From: Planctomycetota bacterium
GTDB lineage: Bacteria > Planctomycetota > SZUA-567 > H5-PLA8
DNA length: 64,000 bases
Reading direction: 5' to 3'
Assembly: GCA_016200135.1 (NCBI GenBank)
Contig: JACQFI010000033.1
Location: 98,606 to 162,605 of the forward strand
This document shows, one piece after another, positions 18,217 through 27,249 of the stretch. The notes beneath the pieces are model-generated. The model was not told the origin of the DNA, searched no databases, and saw only the letters and a program-made list of their open reading frames with translations. The translations under genes were made by a program, and so were the position numbers. The first letter of the stretch is position 1; every line of letters starts with the position of its first letter.

Positions 18217-19392
18217 ATGACCGCACACGCAACCAAGTCGCCGCCCGAGTTCGCACCCGAGCGCGCGGGGCTCAAGTCGGCCCGCCGCATCGTGGTCAAG
18301 GTGGGTACCAGTCTGCTGACGAGCGGCGGCGTGCATGTCGACCGCCGCTACATCGTCCGGCTCGCCGCCGCCGTGGGCCAGCTTTGGACCGCCGGAAAAC
18401 AGGTCGCGATCGTAACCTCCGGGGCCATCGGCGCCGGCTGCGGCGCGCTGGGCTTTAAAGAACGGCCCAAGTCGCTGCCCGACCGCCAAGCCTGCGCCGC
18501 GGCGGGACAGGTCGAGCTGATGAAGCTCTACGCGCAGGCGTTCCGCCGCCTGAAGACGCCCCACGCGCCGCGCAGCGTCGGCCAGTTGCTGCTCACGCGC
18601 GACGGCCTTGAAGACCGCAAGCGGTACCTCAACGCGCGCCACACGCTGGAAGCGCTCTTCGAACGCCGCGCGGTGCCGATCATCAACGAGAACGATACGA
18701 TCTCCGTGGACGAGATCCGCTTCGGCGACAACGACACGCTCTCGGCGCTGGTCGCCGTGGCGGCCGAGGCCGAGTTGCTCGTGATCCTGAGCGACGTGGA
18801 AGGCCTGATGAACGCGCCGCCGCGCGAAAACCCGAACGCCCGGTTGATTCACGAGGTGCCGGAGATCACGCCCGAGGTCGAGTCCTGGGCGAGCCCGTCC
18901 GGCTCCGCGCTCGGCACCGGCGGCATGGTGAGCAAACTCGAGGCGGCCAAGATCGTGACGGGCTCGGGCGAGTCCATGGTGCTGGTGGGCGGAAGCGATC
19001 CTTCCGTGCTGGAACGCGTGCTCGAGGGCCGCCGCGTCGGGACGTACTTCGCGCCTCGCGGCGACCGCATGGCCGCGCGCAAGCGCTGGCTCGCCTACAC
19101 GCAACGTACGCAGGGAACGATAAAGGTGGATGCCGGCGCCCGCGACGCCCTCGTCAAGCGCCACAAGAGCCTGCTCCCCAGCGGCATCGTCAGCCTGGAA
19201 GGCCACTTCGATTCCGGAGACCTCGTCGCGCTCCAGGGTCCCGACGGCAGGCCGTTCGCGCGCGGGCTCAGCAATTACTCGCGCGCAGAAGTCGAGAAGA
19301 TCCGCGGCCGAAAGTCGTCCGAGATCGCCAAGGAACTCGGCCAGCTCCTCTTCGAAGAAGTCGTCCACCGCGACAACCTCGTGATTCTCTAA
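18217..19392 (+). CDS. proB: Glutamate 5-kinase
   Basis: This is ProB, which phosphorylates glutamate in the first step of proline synthesis. The 391 residues hold an amino-acid kinase domain (VVKVGTSLL near 26, TSGAIGAG near 67, INENDTIS near 155, GTGGMVSKL near 232) and a C-terminal PUA domain (about 295-380, ending ELGQLLFEEVVHRDNLVIL). The length is slightly above the usual 370 because of about 20 extra N-terminal residues. proA is not adjacent. The spacing from the upstream gene is 71 bp with no clear Shine-Dalgarno, so the start is the least certain part. Confidence 0.95.
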   Translation: MTAHATKSPPEFAPERAGLKSARRIVVKVGTSLLTSGGVHVDRRYIVRLAAAVGQLWTAGKQVAIVTSGAIGAGCGALGFKERPKSLPDRQACAAAGQVELMKLYAQAFRRLKTPHAPRSVGQLLLTRDGLEDRKRYLNARHTLEALFERRAVPIINENDTISVDEIRFGDNDTLSALVAVAAEAELLVILSDVEGLMNAPPRENPNARLIHEVPEITPEVESWASPSGSALGTGGMVSKLEAAKIVTGSGESMVLVGGSDPSVLERVLEGRRVGTYFAPRGDRMAARKRWLAYTQRTQGTIKVDAGARDALVKRHKSLLPSGIVSLEGHFDSGDLVALQGPDGRPFARGLSNYSRAEVEKIRGRKSSEIAKELGQLLFEEVVHRDNLVIL

Positions 19393-19609
19393 ACGCGCTT
19401 CGCGTTCGCCGAAACAACAGCCTCCCTGACGCGCTTTGTCACCCGTTCGATGGGCAAACAGATAGCGCTTGAACGCTCCGAATGCGCTTTTGCAAACCAT
19501 TAACTATCAATGCGATGCAAGAGCACTCTAGAGCCATGCTTTTGGCCCGTAACTCGCTTCTCCTTTTCCTCATTAGGAAGGTGGGAAACGAAGCGTGGGG
19601 ACTTCTGAC

Positions 19610-20878
19610 ATGGAACGAACGATGATGAAAAAGATTCAATACGCGGCCGCTCTCTGCGCCGTGGCGCTCGCGATGCAGACCGTGGTTCACGCTGCCACGG
19701 TGGACAGCGCGGAACTCGATCACCCTTGGACCGACGGTTTGTACTCGACCATCACCGGTTGCTTCGTGCAGAACGCCGAGAAGCCGGGCTGCGCACGCGA
19801 GATGAAGCTGAAGGTGCCCGGATTCAAGAAGGAGCTGAAAGTCCGCGCGAGCCTCCGCGAGGGGTCCGCTTCGCTGGTGGTGATCCTCAACGGAACCTTT
19901 GCCCGCGCCGACAACGTCTACGCGAACCTCTGGACCGCGTGGCTCGAACAGGCCGGACTCCACGTCCTGACCTTCGACTCGGTGATGAGCAAGCCCTTCG
20001 TCGAGGCCTCGCACCACGGCGTGGCCGGTAATCTCGAAGAGGAAGCGCGGGTAGCGGCCAAGGTGGTCGAATGCTTCCTGAAGCAGAGCAGCGTCTCGGG
20101 CAAGGTGACGCAGGTCGGTGTGGTGGGAATCAGCTACGGCGGGACGCTGGCGCTGCAACTGGCCAAGCTCGGCCGGCAGGGCGCGCTGCCGTTCAAGCTC
20201 GGGGCGGTGCAGGCATACTCGGCGCCGGTAAGCTTCGCGACTTCGATCCGCCGGCTCGACAGCTACTTCTCGTTCGACTATACGAAGGTGGACCTCTACA
20301 AGACCTTCTACAACCTGCCGCGCGAGTTCCCCATGAAGAAGACCCTCGACCGGCACATGATGGAATGCGCTCTCAGCCGCGCCTTCCGTGAAGACCTGAA
20401 AGAGTCGCTCGAGTACATGGATGCGTCCTTCGACGCGGACCTGAAAGGCATGCGCGCGCCGCGCCTGGGCCTGCCCACCGGCGACGGCGCCAATCTTCAC
20501 GAGGATCGCATCTCGTACGCCGAGGCGCTGAACTTCGGCCGCTATTTCCAAGGCCTGGCGGTTCCCTACTGGAGCGGGCGGGACGCGAAGTACACGGCCG
20601 AGCGCCTGCTGGCCGCGGGTGAGATGGCGGAACTGCTTTCTCAAACCGGCGAGAAGGTCCAGGTCATCGTGAGCGCCAACGATCCGCTGAATGCCCCGGG
20701 CGCGGTCGAGGGCCTGCTGAGCAAGAGCGGATCCGGCAAGATCACGGTACTGCCGCGCGGCGGTCACATGGGCTATTTCGACGCGCAGTGGACGAAGAAG
20801 AACCTGCTGAGCCTCTTCGGCCGGCGCTCCGCCGAGACCGCTGCGGCGAAGCCGGCGACGCTCTCGTATCCCCGTTAA
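19610..20878 (+). CDS. Secreted alpha/beta hydrolase
   Basis: The 422-residue protein has a signal peptide (basic MMKKIQ then YAAALCAVALAMQTVVHA). Its alpha/beta-hydrolase core shows the nucleophile elbow GISYGGT, an acidic SANDPLNAP loop and a late histidine in RGGHMGYF, consistent with a Ser-Asp-His triad. The substrate is unknown. The ATG at 19610 has GGGGA eight bases upstream, better than ATGs a few codons either side. A perfect hairpin follows the stop, so it is probably a single-gene unit. Confidence 0.8.
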   Translation: MERTMMKKIQYAAALCAVALAMQTVVHAATVDSAELDHPWTDGLYSTITGCFVQNAEKPGCAREMKLKVPGFKKELKVRASLREGSASLVVILNGTFARADNVYANLWTAWLEQAGLHVLTFDSVMSKPFVEASHHGVAGNLEEEARVAAKVVECFLKQSSVSGKVTQVGVVGISYGGTLALQLAKLGRQGALPFKLGAVQAYSAPVSFATSIRRLDSYFSFDYTKVDLYKTFYNLPREFPMKKTLDRHMMECALSRAFREDLKESLEYMDASFDADLKGMRAPRLGLPTGDGANLHEDRISYAEALNFGRYFQGLAVPYWSGRDAKYTAERLLAAGEMAELLSQTGEKVQVIVSANDPLNAPGAVEGLLSKSGSGKITVLPRGGHMGYFDAQWTKKNLLSLFGRRSAETAAAKPATLSYPR

Positions 20879-20891
20879 GAATGGATGAATC

Positions 20892-20929
20892 TTCCGGCGC
20901 GCCGCGCCCCCCAAGGCGCGCCGGAATTT
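20892..20929 (+). terminator. Hairpin terminator after the hydrolase gene
   Basis: A perfect 12-bp inverted repeat (20892-20903 with 20915-20926) with an 11-nt loop starts 14 bp after the hydrolase stop. It is followed by only TTT, so termination strength is uncertain. Confidence 0.6.
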
Positions 20930-20970
20930 GAACACAGGCGGATGTTGGGCGCATCCTCCGCCTTTTCATA

Positions 20971-20999
20971 TTGACACTCCCTCGGGAAAACCATAAAGA
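20971..20999 (+). promoter_or_regulatory. Probable sigma-70 promoter for the decarboxylase gene
   Basis: A perfect TTGACA at 20971-20976 is followed after 17 bp by TAAAGA, a weak -10. It sits about 45 bp before the decarboxylase start and after the preceding terminator. Confidence 0.4.
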
Positions 21000-21041
21000 C
21001 CTAGCACGCTCTTCTTGTCCGATCTCGGGGGGACCCCTTCG

Positions 21042-22286
21042 GTGGCTACAGCAGCCCGGCTTCATGCCGTTCCTAAGCCTGCCTCGCAGCGCTTCGGCCT
21101 CGTTCAGGCCAAACCGGTGCTGAATCCCGACCAGTGGGTGCCCGCCGAAGTTCACAAGACGCCGCCCTCGATCATGAAGCTCAGTCTCCCTAAGCGCATC
21201 CGCGCCCTGGTGAAGCTGCACGACACGCCGCTGATGGTCGTGGACAAGCGCGTGCTGATCGAAGAGTACGCGCGCTTCAAGCGCCTGCTGCCGCGCGTCG
21301 ATCTGTACTACGCGATCAAGGCCAACCCGCACCCGGACATCATCAAAGCCTTCCGCGACCTCGGCGGCGCGTTCGACGTCGCCAGCGAAGGCGAGATGCG
21401 CCATGTCCTCGCCCAGGGCGTTAAACCGCAGCGCATCATCTTCGCGAACACGGTCAAGCGGCCGGAAGCGCTGGAATTCGCGCGCAAGGCTCGCGTCAAC
21501 TTCGTGACGTTCGACAGCGAGCCCGAGCTCTACAAGATCGCCAAGCACCACCCGGGCTGCCGCGTGCTCGCGCGCCTGAAGGTAAGCAACCTGGGCAGCA
21601 TCGTGGAACTCTCGCTGAAGTTCGGCGCGGACTACGACCAGATTGTTCCCATGATGGCGAAGGCGAAGGGGCTGGGCCTGCGCCCGGAAGGCGTGAGCTT
21701 TCACGTCGGCTCGCAATGCACCAATTTCGAGAACTACCAGCGCGCGCTGGAAGTGACCGCCAACATCATGAAGGGCGCCGTGGAACGCGGGCTGCCCTTC
21801 AAGATCGTGGACATCGGCGGCTGCTTTCCCATTAAGCATTTCAAGAGCGACACGATCTCGCTCGACACGTTCGCCTCCAAGCTGCGCCGCGAACTCGACC
21901 GGCTCTACCCGAAGGACGTGCAGATCATCGCCGAGCCCGGTCGCGCGCTCTCCGGACCCGCCGGCATGCTGATCTGCCGCGTCGTCGGTCGCAGCATCCG
22001 CAACAACAAGAACTACTACTACCTCGACGACGGCGTCTACGGAGACTTCTCGGGCATCGTCTTCGACCATTGCAAGTATGAGTTCCGGACGCTGGTAAAG
22101 ACGCAGAAGTACGCGAGCATCCTCGCCGGGCCGACCTGCGACAGCTTCGATACGATCTCGCTGAACGAGGACCTGCCGGAACTCGACGTCGGCTCCGTCG
22201 TCTACGTCCCCAGCATCGGCGCGTACTCGTGCGCCAGCGCCGTGGTCTTCAACGGCATCCCGCCCGCGAAAGTGATCGTGGTATAA
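21042..22286 (+). CDS. Ornithine/lysine decarboxylase, PLP fold type III
   Basis: The protein is an alanine-racemase-fold decarboxylase. The PLP lysine is K93 in YYAIKAN. HVGSQC, a GGCFP loop and EPGRAL bind the cofactor, and GPTCDSFD supplies the active-site cysteine C366 from the partner subunit. It decarboxylates ornithine and/or lysine to putrescine/cadaverine; the substrate choice cannot be settled by eye. With homospermidine synthase 1.2 kb downstream, putrescine supply for homospermidine is the likely role. A GTG start follows a run of six G at a suitable distance. TTG at 21015 and ATG at 21174 are alternatives; the latter would remove a 44-residue tail not usual in the family. Confidence 0.88.
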   Translation: MATAARLHAVPKPASQRFGLVQAKPVLNPDQWVPAEVHKTPPSIMKLSLPKRIRALVKLHDTPLMVVDKRVLIEEYARFKRLLPRVDLYYAIKANPHPDIIKAFRDLGGAFDVASEGEMRHVLAQGVKPQRIIFANTVKRPEALEFARKARVNFVTFDSEPELYKIAKHHPGCRVLARLKVSNLGSIVELSLKFGADYDQIVPMMAKAKGLGLRPEGVSFHVGSQCTNFENYQRALEVTANIMKGAVERGLPFKIVDIGGCFPIKHFKSDTISLDTFASKLRRELDRLYPKDVQIIAEPGRALSGPAGMLICRVVGRSIRNNKNYYYLDDGVYGDFSGIVFDHCKYEFRTLVKTQKYASILAGPTCDSFDTISLNEDLPELDVGSVVYVPSIGAYSCASAVVFNGIPPAKVIVV

Positions 22287-22300
22287 CCCAAGCGCCAGGG

Positions 22301-22306
22301 TATAAT
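22301..22306 (+). promoter_or_regulatory. -10 element before the toxin-antitoxin operon
   Basis: A perfect TATAAT lies 33 bp before the antitoxin ATG in the short gap after the decarboxylase gene. No good -35 box is visible 17 bp upstream. Confidence 0.35.
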
Positions 22307-22338
22307 CACGCGCGTATAGCTTAGGGGAGGTTTATGCC

Positions 22339-22590
22339 ATGACTTATCGAGGCCACGTGGTCAATGGCACCATAGTTCTGGAATCGGACGCCAAACTGCC
22401 CAACGGAACCGTCGTTCGCGTGGCGCCGTTCGGCGCAAAAAAACAGCGGACTGCAAAGAAGCCCGACCCGCTTGCAAAGATCGCGGAGCTGGCCTTCGAC
22501 GCCGGTATTCGCGACCTCTCCATGAACGCAGATCACTATCTCTATGGCCATCCAAAGGTTTCTCATGCCCGAAAACGCCGTGTTTCTTGA
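22339..22590 (+). CDS. Putative antitoxin of a PIN toxin pair
   Basis: This 83-residue protein starts with a beta-rich AF2212/DUF104-like pattern (YRGHVVNGTIVLESDAKLPNGTVV), seen in small antitoxins. It ends with a basic segment containing DHYLYGHPK. The ATG has GGGGAGG eight bases upstream. Its 3' end overlaps the PIN toxin gene by 26 bp, the usual arrangement for antitoxin then toxin. The second antitoxin at 60399-60662 carries the same DHYLYG motif close to its C-terminus, which suggests this segment contacts the toxin. Function is inferred from context. Confidence 0.7.
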   Translation: MTYRGHVVNGTIVLESDAKLPNGTVVRVAPFGAKKQRTAKKPDPLAKIAELAFDAGIRDLSMNADHYLYGHPKVSHARKRRVS

Positions 22591-22987
22591 CACGAATGGC
22601 TGGTTCGCACTTCTGAATTCGGCCGATACGTTTCACGCCGAAGCGCTTTCCCTTTGGCAAGAAATCGTCAATACGAACGCAGTCGTCTTTCTTACCGACT
22701 GGGTGGCGGTCGAGACGGGTAACGGGCTTGCCAGGACGAGTGGACGACGCAATTTTACGAACGCTTTTCGGCTGTTAAGATCCTCTCCTAAAGCTCGCCT
22801 CATTTGCATGGACGAAGAACTGCTCGATCGAGCGCTATTCTTGTATACGTCGAGGCCCGACAAATTCTGGGGCTTGGTAGATTGCGGGAGTTTTGTCGTG
22901 ATGAAGGACCATCGGATCAAACGCGCGTTCACGAACGATCGCCATTTCAGACAAGCCGGTTTCAATTGCTTGCTTCCAATATCATGA
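22565..22987 (+). CDS. PIN-domain toxin (VapC-like)
   Basis: This 140-residue PIN-fold ribonuclease carries the four acidic metal ligands D9 (FLDTNGW), E50 (AVETGN), D107 (VDCGSF) and D125 (TNDRHF). VapC-type toxins cleave tRNA or rRNA when free of antitoxin. The start at 22565 has AAAGG six bases upstream and gives the standard PIN start. An ATG seven codons earlier is less likely. Its stop overlaps the next ATG (ATGA), so a third gene is translationally coupled. Confidence 0.87.
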   Translation: MPENAVFLDTNGWFALLNSADTFHAEALSLWQEIVNTNAVVFLTDWVAVETGNGLARTSGRRNFTNAFRLLRSSPKARLICMDEELLDRALFLYTSRPDKFWGLVDCGSFVVMKDHRIKRAFTNDRHFRQAGFNCLLPIS

Positions 22988-23427
22988 GCGTCGATGCGTC
23001 CGGCACATGGTGGCGCGGCACCGAGGCCCGCGATATTCGCGCCTATCTGGAAGCCTTCACGTCCAGCCGCAGGAACGTCCGCGTCACCGACTATCGCACG
23101 GCCATCTGCCCGTGCGGGTCGAAGGCCTTTCTCGTTGAAGGCGATCCCAAGGAAGGCGCGGTCCGGCGCACGTGCCTGAACTGCGGCACGGAACACCTCA
23201 TCCTGGACAGCGACGAGCGCTGGGAAGACGCCGCGCCTGTCCGCTGCCGCTGCGTCGATTGCGCCTGCGAGGTCCACGAACTCGGCGCGGGCTTCGCCCT
23301 GCGTCCGGACAAAGAGATCGCGTGGGTCTTCGTGGGCGTGCGCTGCGTCAACTGCGGCGTGCTCGGCTCGTTCGCCGACTGGGAGATCGGCTACGCGCCC
23401 TCGAGGCACCTGCTGGACTTGGCCTGA
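22984..23427 (+). CDS. Conserved protein with cysteine clusters
   Basis: I do not recognise a named family. The 147 residues begin WWRGTEARDIRAYLEAFTSS. They contain several cysteine pairs (CPCGS, CLNCGTEH, CRCVDCAC, CVNCG) that could form two zinc ribbons. They end with FADWEIGYAPSRHLLDLA. Similar proteins are annotated only as hypothetical in my memory. The start codon overlaps the PIN toxin stop as ATGA, so the gene is cotranscribed with the toxin-antitoxin pair, possibly only by readthrough. It converges with homospermidine synthase. Confidence 0.75.
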   Translation: MSVDASGTWWRGTEARDIRAYLEAFTSSRRNVRVTDYRTAICPCGSKAFLVEGDPKEGAVRRTCLNCGTEHLILDSDERWEDAAPVRCRCVDCACEVHELGAGFALRPDKEIAWVFVGVRCVNCGVLGSFADWEIGYAPSRHLLDLA

Positions 23428-23451
23428 GCCCGTTCCAGCGCTGCGCGACTT

Positions 23452-24900
23452 CTACTCGTGGCTCACCAGGAAGGTCGTGAACTGCCACGCTTCTTCGGCC
23501 TTTGGCTTCGTGCGTCCATTGTCGCCATGGTATTTGTGCCAGTTGTCGAGCGGCGTCCAGTCGACGGCCTTTGAGATGAACGGCCCTAGGTACGGCTTGG
23601 CGTCCTTCAGAATCTCTTCATGCGGAAGCTGATCGGGAAGTTTCACGCCCTGCTTGGGATTGCGGATCATCCATTGTACCGCCGCCAGCAGCGATGCGGC
23701 CACCTGCAGAGTGGTCGCGTTTTGGTGCGGGACCAGCTTGCGGGTCTCGTGGATGTCGAGCAGCGAGCCGATCCACCAGCTCTTGTAGTCGTGGCCCATC
23801 AGCAGGCAGCCGAGCTCGTCGCGGCCTTGCAGGATGTCGTCGTACATCAGGCGCTGCTTGGGCTGCATCTCGTAATTGCGCATGCGCAGTTCGTGCAGGC
23901 AGGCGATAGCCATGTCACACGGGCAGTACGCGTAGTGAACGGTCGGCCGGTAGACCGGCTTGCCGTCCTCGGTCACGGTGAGGTACTCGGAGATCGAGAA
24001 CGCCTCGCCATGGCGGATGACCATGCCGAGGATCTCGCCGCAGGGCACCCACGAGCGCACCCACGTGTTGATGCCAAAGCTCTCCATGCAGATCTGGTTC
24101 AACGGGCCGTGGCTGTGCGTGTGAGCGCCGGGCGGCAGGCGCAGTTCGTGCGTCCCCCAGCCCATCTCGGCGGGCGACGTGCCCTCCTCGAAAAAGCCCT
24201 CGATCGACCACGTGTTGACGAACTCGTTCTCTTCTTTCGGCTTGCTCGTGATCTGCGTATCGCGCTCGCTGATGTGGATCGTCTTGACGCCCAGCAGTTG
24301 CGCGAGTTTGTTGTAGGCCTTCTGCTTGCGCGCGTCGCCGATGCGTTCGTGGCGCGCATCCTTGCGCTGCTCTGCCAGCCATTTCCCTGACATGTCCTCG
24401 AGCGCTTCCTTGGTGAAGTGCTGCACCAGGCCCGGATTGGCGCCGTGATCGAGCACCGCCGAAGCGCCGGTCTTCTTCCAGCCCGCCATCATCTTGCGCA
24501 TGGCGATATGACGCACGTAAAGCGTGCGGTCGGTAGGCCGCGCGCTTTCCTTGTTCGCGTACGGGTCCCACAGCTCGACGGAGGTGTTCGCGTACATCAC
24601 ATCATGGTCGTGGCACCACTGGAGCATGTCGTCGCAGCCGATGTTCCAGGCCAGATCGACGATCAGGTCGCCCTTGCCGACGTACTTGGAGAGGGTCTCG
24701 CCAAAGTTCGCCCGTTCGATCTTATCCTTCACGAAATTCGCACCCTGATCTTTCACCCAGCGCGCGTCGGCTTCGACGTTGGCGAAGTCCATCACCGTGT
24801 AGTTCTTCTTGGGCGTGTCGAGGTGCTTGAAGAGCAGCGGCAGCGTGCAGCGCGAGACGCCGCCCAAGCCGATGACCAGAATCTTGCCGTCGAATTTCAT
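23452..24900 (-). CDS. hss: Homospermidine synthase
   Basis: This 482-residue protein matches bacterial homospermidine synthase, which makes sym-homospermidine from two putrescines with NAD as hydride carrier. Diagnostic features are the N-terminal Rossmann GKILVIGLGGVSRC, NTSVELWDPY near 105, the LDHGANPG motif, WGTHELRLP, and GHDYKSWWIG. The length equals the family norm. The start is firm, with AGGAG seven bases before the ATG. The PLP decarboxylase 1.2 kb upstream, in the opposite orientation, likely supplies putrescine. The gene is divergent from an acyl-CoA dehydrogenase. Confidence 0.9.
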   Translation of the reverse strand: MKFDGKILVIGLGGVSRCTLPLLFKHLDTPKKNYTVMDFANVEADARWVKDQGANFVKDKIERANFGETLSKYVGKGDLIVDLAWNIGCDDMLQWCHDHDVMYANTSVELWDPYANKESARPTDRTLYVRHIAMRKMMAGWKKTGASAVLDHGANPGLVQHFTKEALEDMSGKWLAEQRKDARHERIGDARKQKAYNKLAQLLGVKTIHISERDTQITSKPKEENEFVNTWSIEGFFEEGTSPAEMGWGTHELRLPPGAHTHSHGPLNQICMESFGINTWVRSWVPCGEILGMVIRHGEAFSISEYLTVTEDGKPVYRPTVHYAYCPCDMAIACLHELRMRNYEMQPKQRLMYDDILQGRDELGCLLMGHDYKSWWIGSLLDIHETRKLVPHQNATTLQVAASLLAAVQWMIRNPKQGVKLPDQLPHEEILKDAKPYLGPFISKAVDWTPLDNWHKYHGDNGRTKPKAEEAWQFTTFLVSHE

Positions 24901-24974
24901 CCCACATCTCCTCTTTTTATCGTGCCTGCTCTTCTTACAGGAATCTAAAGGGCTTTTTTGAAACCGGAGCCACT

Positions 24975-25014
24975 ATTTTCAAAAGTTCTTTATAGTCAAG
25001 ACCGATTTGAAAAT
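24975..25014. promoter_or_regulatory. Inverted repeat in the hss/acyl-CoA dehydrogenase spacer
   Basis: A perfect 9-bp inverted repeat, ATTTTCAAA and TTTGAAAAT, is separated by 22 bp that include TATAGT. It sits in the 235-bp divergent promoter region and could be an operator, or a chance AT-rich palindrome. Confidence 0.35.
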
Positions 25015-25135
25015 GCCGTGGAGAAGTTCTTGACCGCATGCAAACATACGCGCCGGCGAGTTTGACGCTTCCAAAGGCCGCGCGGCCGTGCTAAGCCATC
25101 GCACACGCGGAACAAGAGAGGGAGAACGCAAGGTT

Positions 25136-26305
25136 ATGCCCAACGCAGAAGCCTTCGAAGCGCCCAACTTCACCGAAGAGCAGGGACTGGTCCGCGAGAC
25201 CGCGCATAAGTTCGCACGCAGCGAACTGATGCCGCTCGCCCCCGAGATCGACGCCAAGGAGCGCATCCCCCGCCCCATCTGGTCGCGGCTGGGCGAACTG
25301 CAACTCTTGGGCGCGCCCTTTCCTGAAGAATACGGCGGGATGGGCCTGAACACGCTCTGCGCCGTCACCATCGTCGAGGAACTCGCTCAGGCCTGCGCAA
25401 GCACCGCGCTCTCGGTGGCGGCTCACATGAGCCTGGCCACGGCGCCGATCGCACGCTTCGGCAACGAGGCGCAGAAGAAGAAGTGGCTCCCGGACCTCTG
25501 CACGGGCAAGAAGCTCGGCGCTTTTGCCCTCACGGAACCCGGCTCCGGCAGCGACGCCGCGGGCCTGGCGACGAAAGCCGTACGCAAGGGCGACAAGTAC
25601 ATCCTGAACGGCTCGAAGATCTTCATCACCAATGCGCACATCGCGGATGTCTTCGTCGCGGCCGTCACCACCACGCCGGGCACGGGGCCGAAGGGCATCA
25701 GCGCGATCGTCGTGGAGAAGAACACGCCGGGGTTCCAGATCGGGGCCGGCGATAAGAAGCTCGGCATGCGCGGCAGCGACTGGGGCGAGTTGGTCTTTAA
25801 AGACGCCGAAGTGCCCGCGGAAAACCTCCTCGGCACGGAAAACGACGGCTGGAAGATCTTCGTGGATACGCTAACCGGCGGCCGCATCGGCATTGGCGCG
25901 CTCTCTGTGGGTCTGTCCGTCGCCGCCTTCGAGGCCGCCGTGGCGTATGCCGCCGAACGGCGCCAGTTCAACAAGCCGATCGCCAGCTTCCAGGCGGTAG
26001 GCAGCATGATCTCCGACATGAGCGTCGGCATCGAGGCGGGCCGGCTGCTGGTCTACCGCACCGCGCAGCTCCGCGATTCCGGCGCGCCGTACGCGCGCAT
26101 GGCGAGCATCACGAAACTTTTCTGTTCCGAACAATGCAACCGCATCTGCACTGACGCGATTCAAGTATTGGGCGGTTACGGGTACACGAAAGATTTTCCT
26201 GTCGAGCGCTACTTCCGCGACGCGAAGTTGCTGGAGATCGGCGAGGGCACGAGCCAGATCCAGCGGCTCGTGATTGCGCGGGAGATCTTTGGGAAACTCG
26301 AATAG
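25136..26305 (+). CDS. Acyl-CoA dehydrogenase
   Basis: This 389-residue FAD enzyme introduces a double bond into acyl-CoA thioesters. It shows the family signatures [14 protein letters not shown] near 125, KIFITNA near 160, the central [29 protein letters not shown] and the C-terminal [16 protein letters not shown] that holds the catalytic region. Chain-length preference is not predictable by eye. The ATG at 25136 has AAGG close upstream; an earlier GTG is unlikely. No electron-transfer flavoprotein genes are beside it. Confidence 0.93.
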   Translation: MPNAEAFEAPNFTEEQGLVRETAHKFARSELMPLAPEIDAKERIPRPIWSRLGELQLLGAPFPEEYGGMGLNTLCAVTIVEELAQACASTALSVAAHMSLATAPIARFGNEAQKKKWLPDLCTGKKLGAFALTEPGSGSDAAGLATKAVRKGDKYILNGSKIFITNAHIADVFVAAVTTTPGTGPKGISAIVVEKNTPGFQIGAGDKKLGMRGSDWGELVFKDAEVPAENLLGTENDGWKIFVDTLTGGRIGIGALSVGLSVAAFEAAVAYAAERRQFNKPIASFQAVGSMISDMSVGIEAGRLLVYRTAQLRDSGAPYARMASITKLFCSEQCNRICTDAIQVLGGYGYTKDFPVERYFRDAKLLEIGEGTSQIQRLVIAREIFGKLE

Positions 26306-26325
26306 CGCGAAGAACGGTGTGAAGC

Positions 26326-27249
26326 TTACCGCTGGACCCAGCGGCCTACGGCCTTCATGTTGCGGTCGCTCTGCTGCGTGAGCGGGTTGCGCGCGAGATC
26401 CAGCAGGAACTCATCCGCCGACTTGTGGCGCGCCTCCGGATTCTTCTCCAGCGCCTGCATGATCATCTTCTGGGTAAAGATCGAGATATCCGTGTTGATG
26501 TCCGAGACGGGCGTCGGCCGGAGCGTCATGTCGCACTGCTTCTCGAGGACGCCTTGGTCGCTATCGGCCGGGAACGGCGTCTGGCCGGTGGCGGCCTCGT
26601 AAAGCGTACAGCCGAGCGCGTAGATGTCGGAGCCGGCGGACGGCTTCTTGGAGCGGATCAGTTCCTGCGCCATGTAGCTCGGGCTGCCTTCCAGCGCGCG
26701 GCCGAAGAAACTGAACTTCAGGTTCGAGACCGTTTCCGCAAAGCCGAGATCGATCAGTTTGATCGTGCCCTTGCCGTCCAGCATCACGTTATCGGGCTTG
26801 ATGTCCTTGTGGTAAAAGCCGGCCTGGTGCATGTGGCGAACCGCGCGGCCAATCGCGCTCGCGATCTGGACGACCTCCACGTTGGTCATGCTCTTGTACT
26901 CGCGAATCAGTTCGCGCAGTGTCTGGCCGGGAATGTACTCAAAAATGATGTAGGGCCGCTCACCGATCTTGCCGACTTTCAGAGCTTCCACAAGATACGG
27001 ACAGTGGCGCAGTCGCATACCGAGGGCACCTTCATTTAGCATTCGCTTCTGTTCGGTCTTATTGTTCAGGTGCCGGGAATGAAGAAGTTTTACGGCAACC
27101 TTGCGCTTGGTGTCGATATCCGTGCCTTCGTAGATTTCCGCACAACCGCCTTCGGCGATTTTTCGACTAATCACGCAATCCGGGATTTGAATCATAGTTG
27201 TAAGATTCGCCGGAGTTCGGGGTTCCATTAATGCTGCGGATCGAGACAT
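26326..27249 (-). CDS. Serine/threonine protein kinase
   Basis: The 307-residue protein is a bare Hanks-type kinase domain without membrane anchor or sensor. It has a glycine loop AEGGCAEIYEG near 32-42, catalytic lysine K54 (VAVKLL), catalytic loop YHKDIKPDN (D149), DLGFAE at 167 and an SPSYMAQE activation segment. The arginine of the usual HRD is lysine, a non-RD form that may alter activation. Three in-frame ATGs lie within the first 19 codons; the longest is used. It converges with the acyl-CoA dehydrogenase gene 20 bp away. Confidence 0.9.
   Translation of the reverse strand: MSRSAALMEPRTPANLTTMIQIPDCVISRKIAEGGCAEIYEGTDIDTKRKVAVKLLHSRHLNNKTEQKRMLNEGALGMRLRHCPYLVEALKVGKIGERPYIIFEYIPGQTLRELIREYKSMTNVEVVQIASAIGRAVRHMHQAGFYHKDIKPDNVMLDGKGTIKLIDLGFAETVSNLKFSFFGRALEGSPSYMAQELIRSKKPSAGSDIYALGCTLYEAATGQTPFPADSDQGVLEKQCDMTLRPTPVSDINTDISIFTQKMIMQALEKNPEARHKSADEFLLDLARNPLTQQSDRNMKAVGRWVQR

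Noticed and set aside
19392..19406. Hairpin right after proB as a terminator
   Set aside because: The six-base arms (aacgcg/cgcgtt) overlap the stop codon and no T-run follows.
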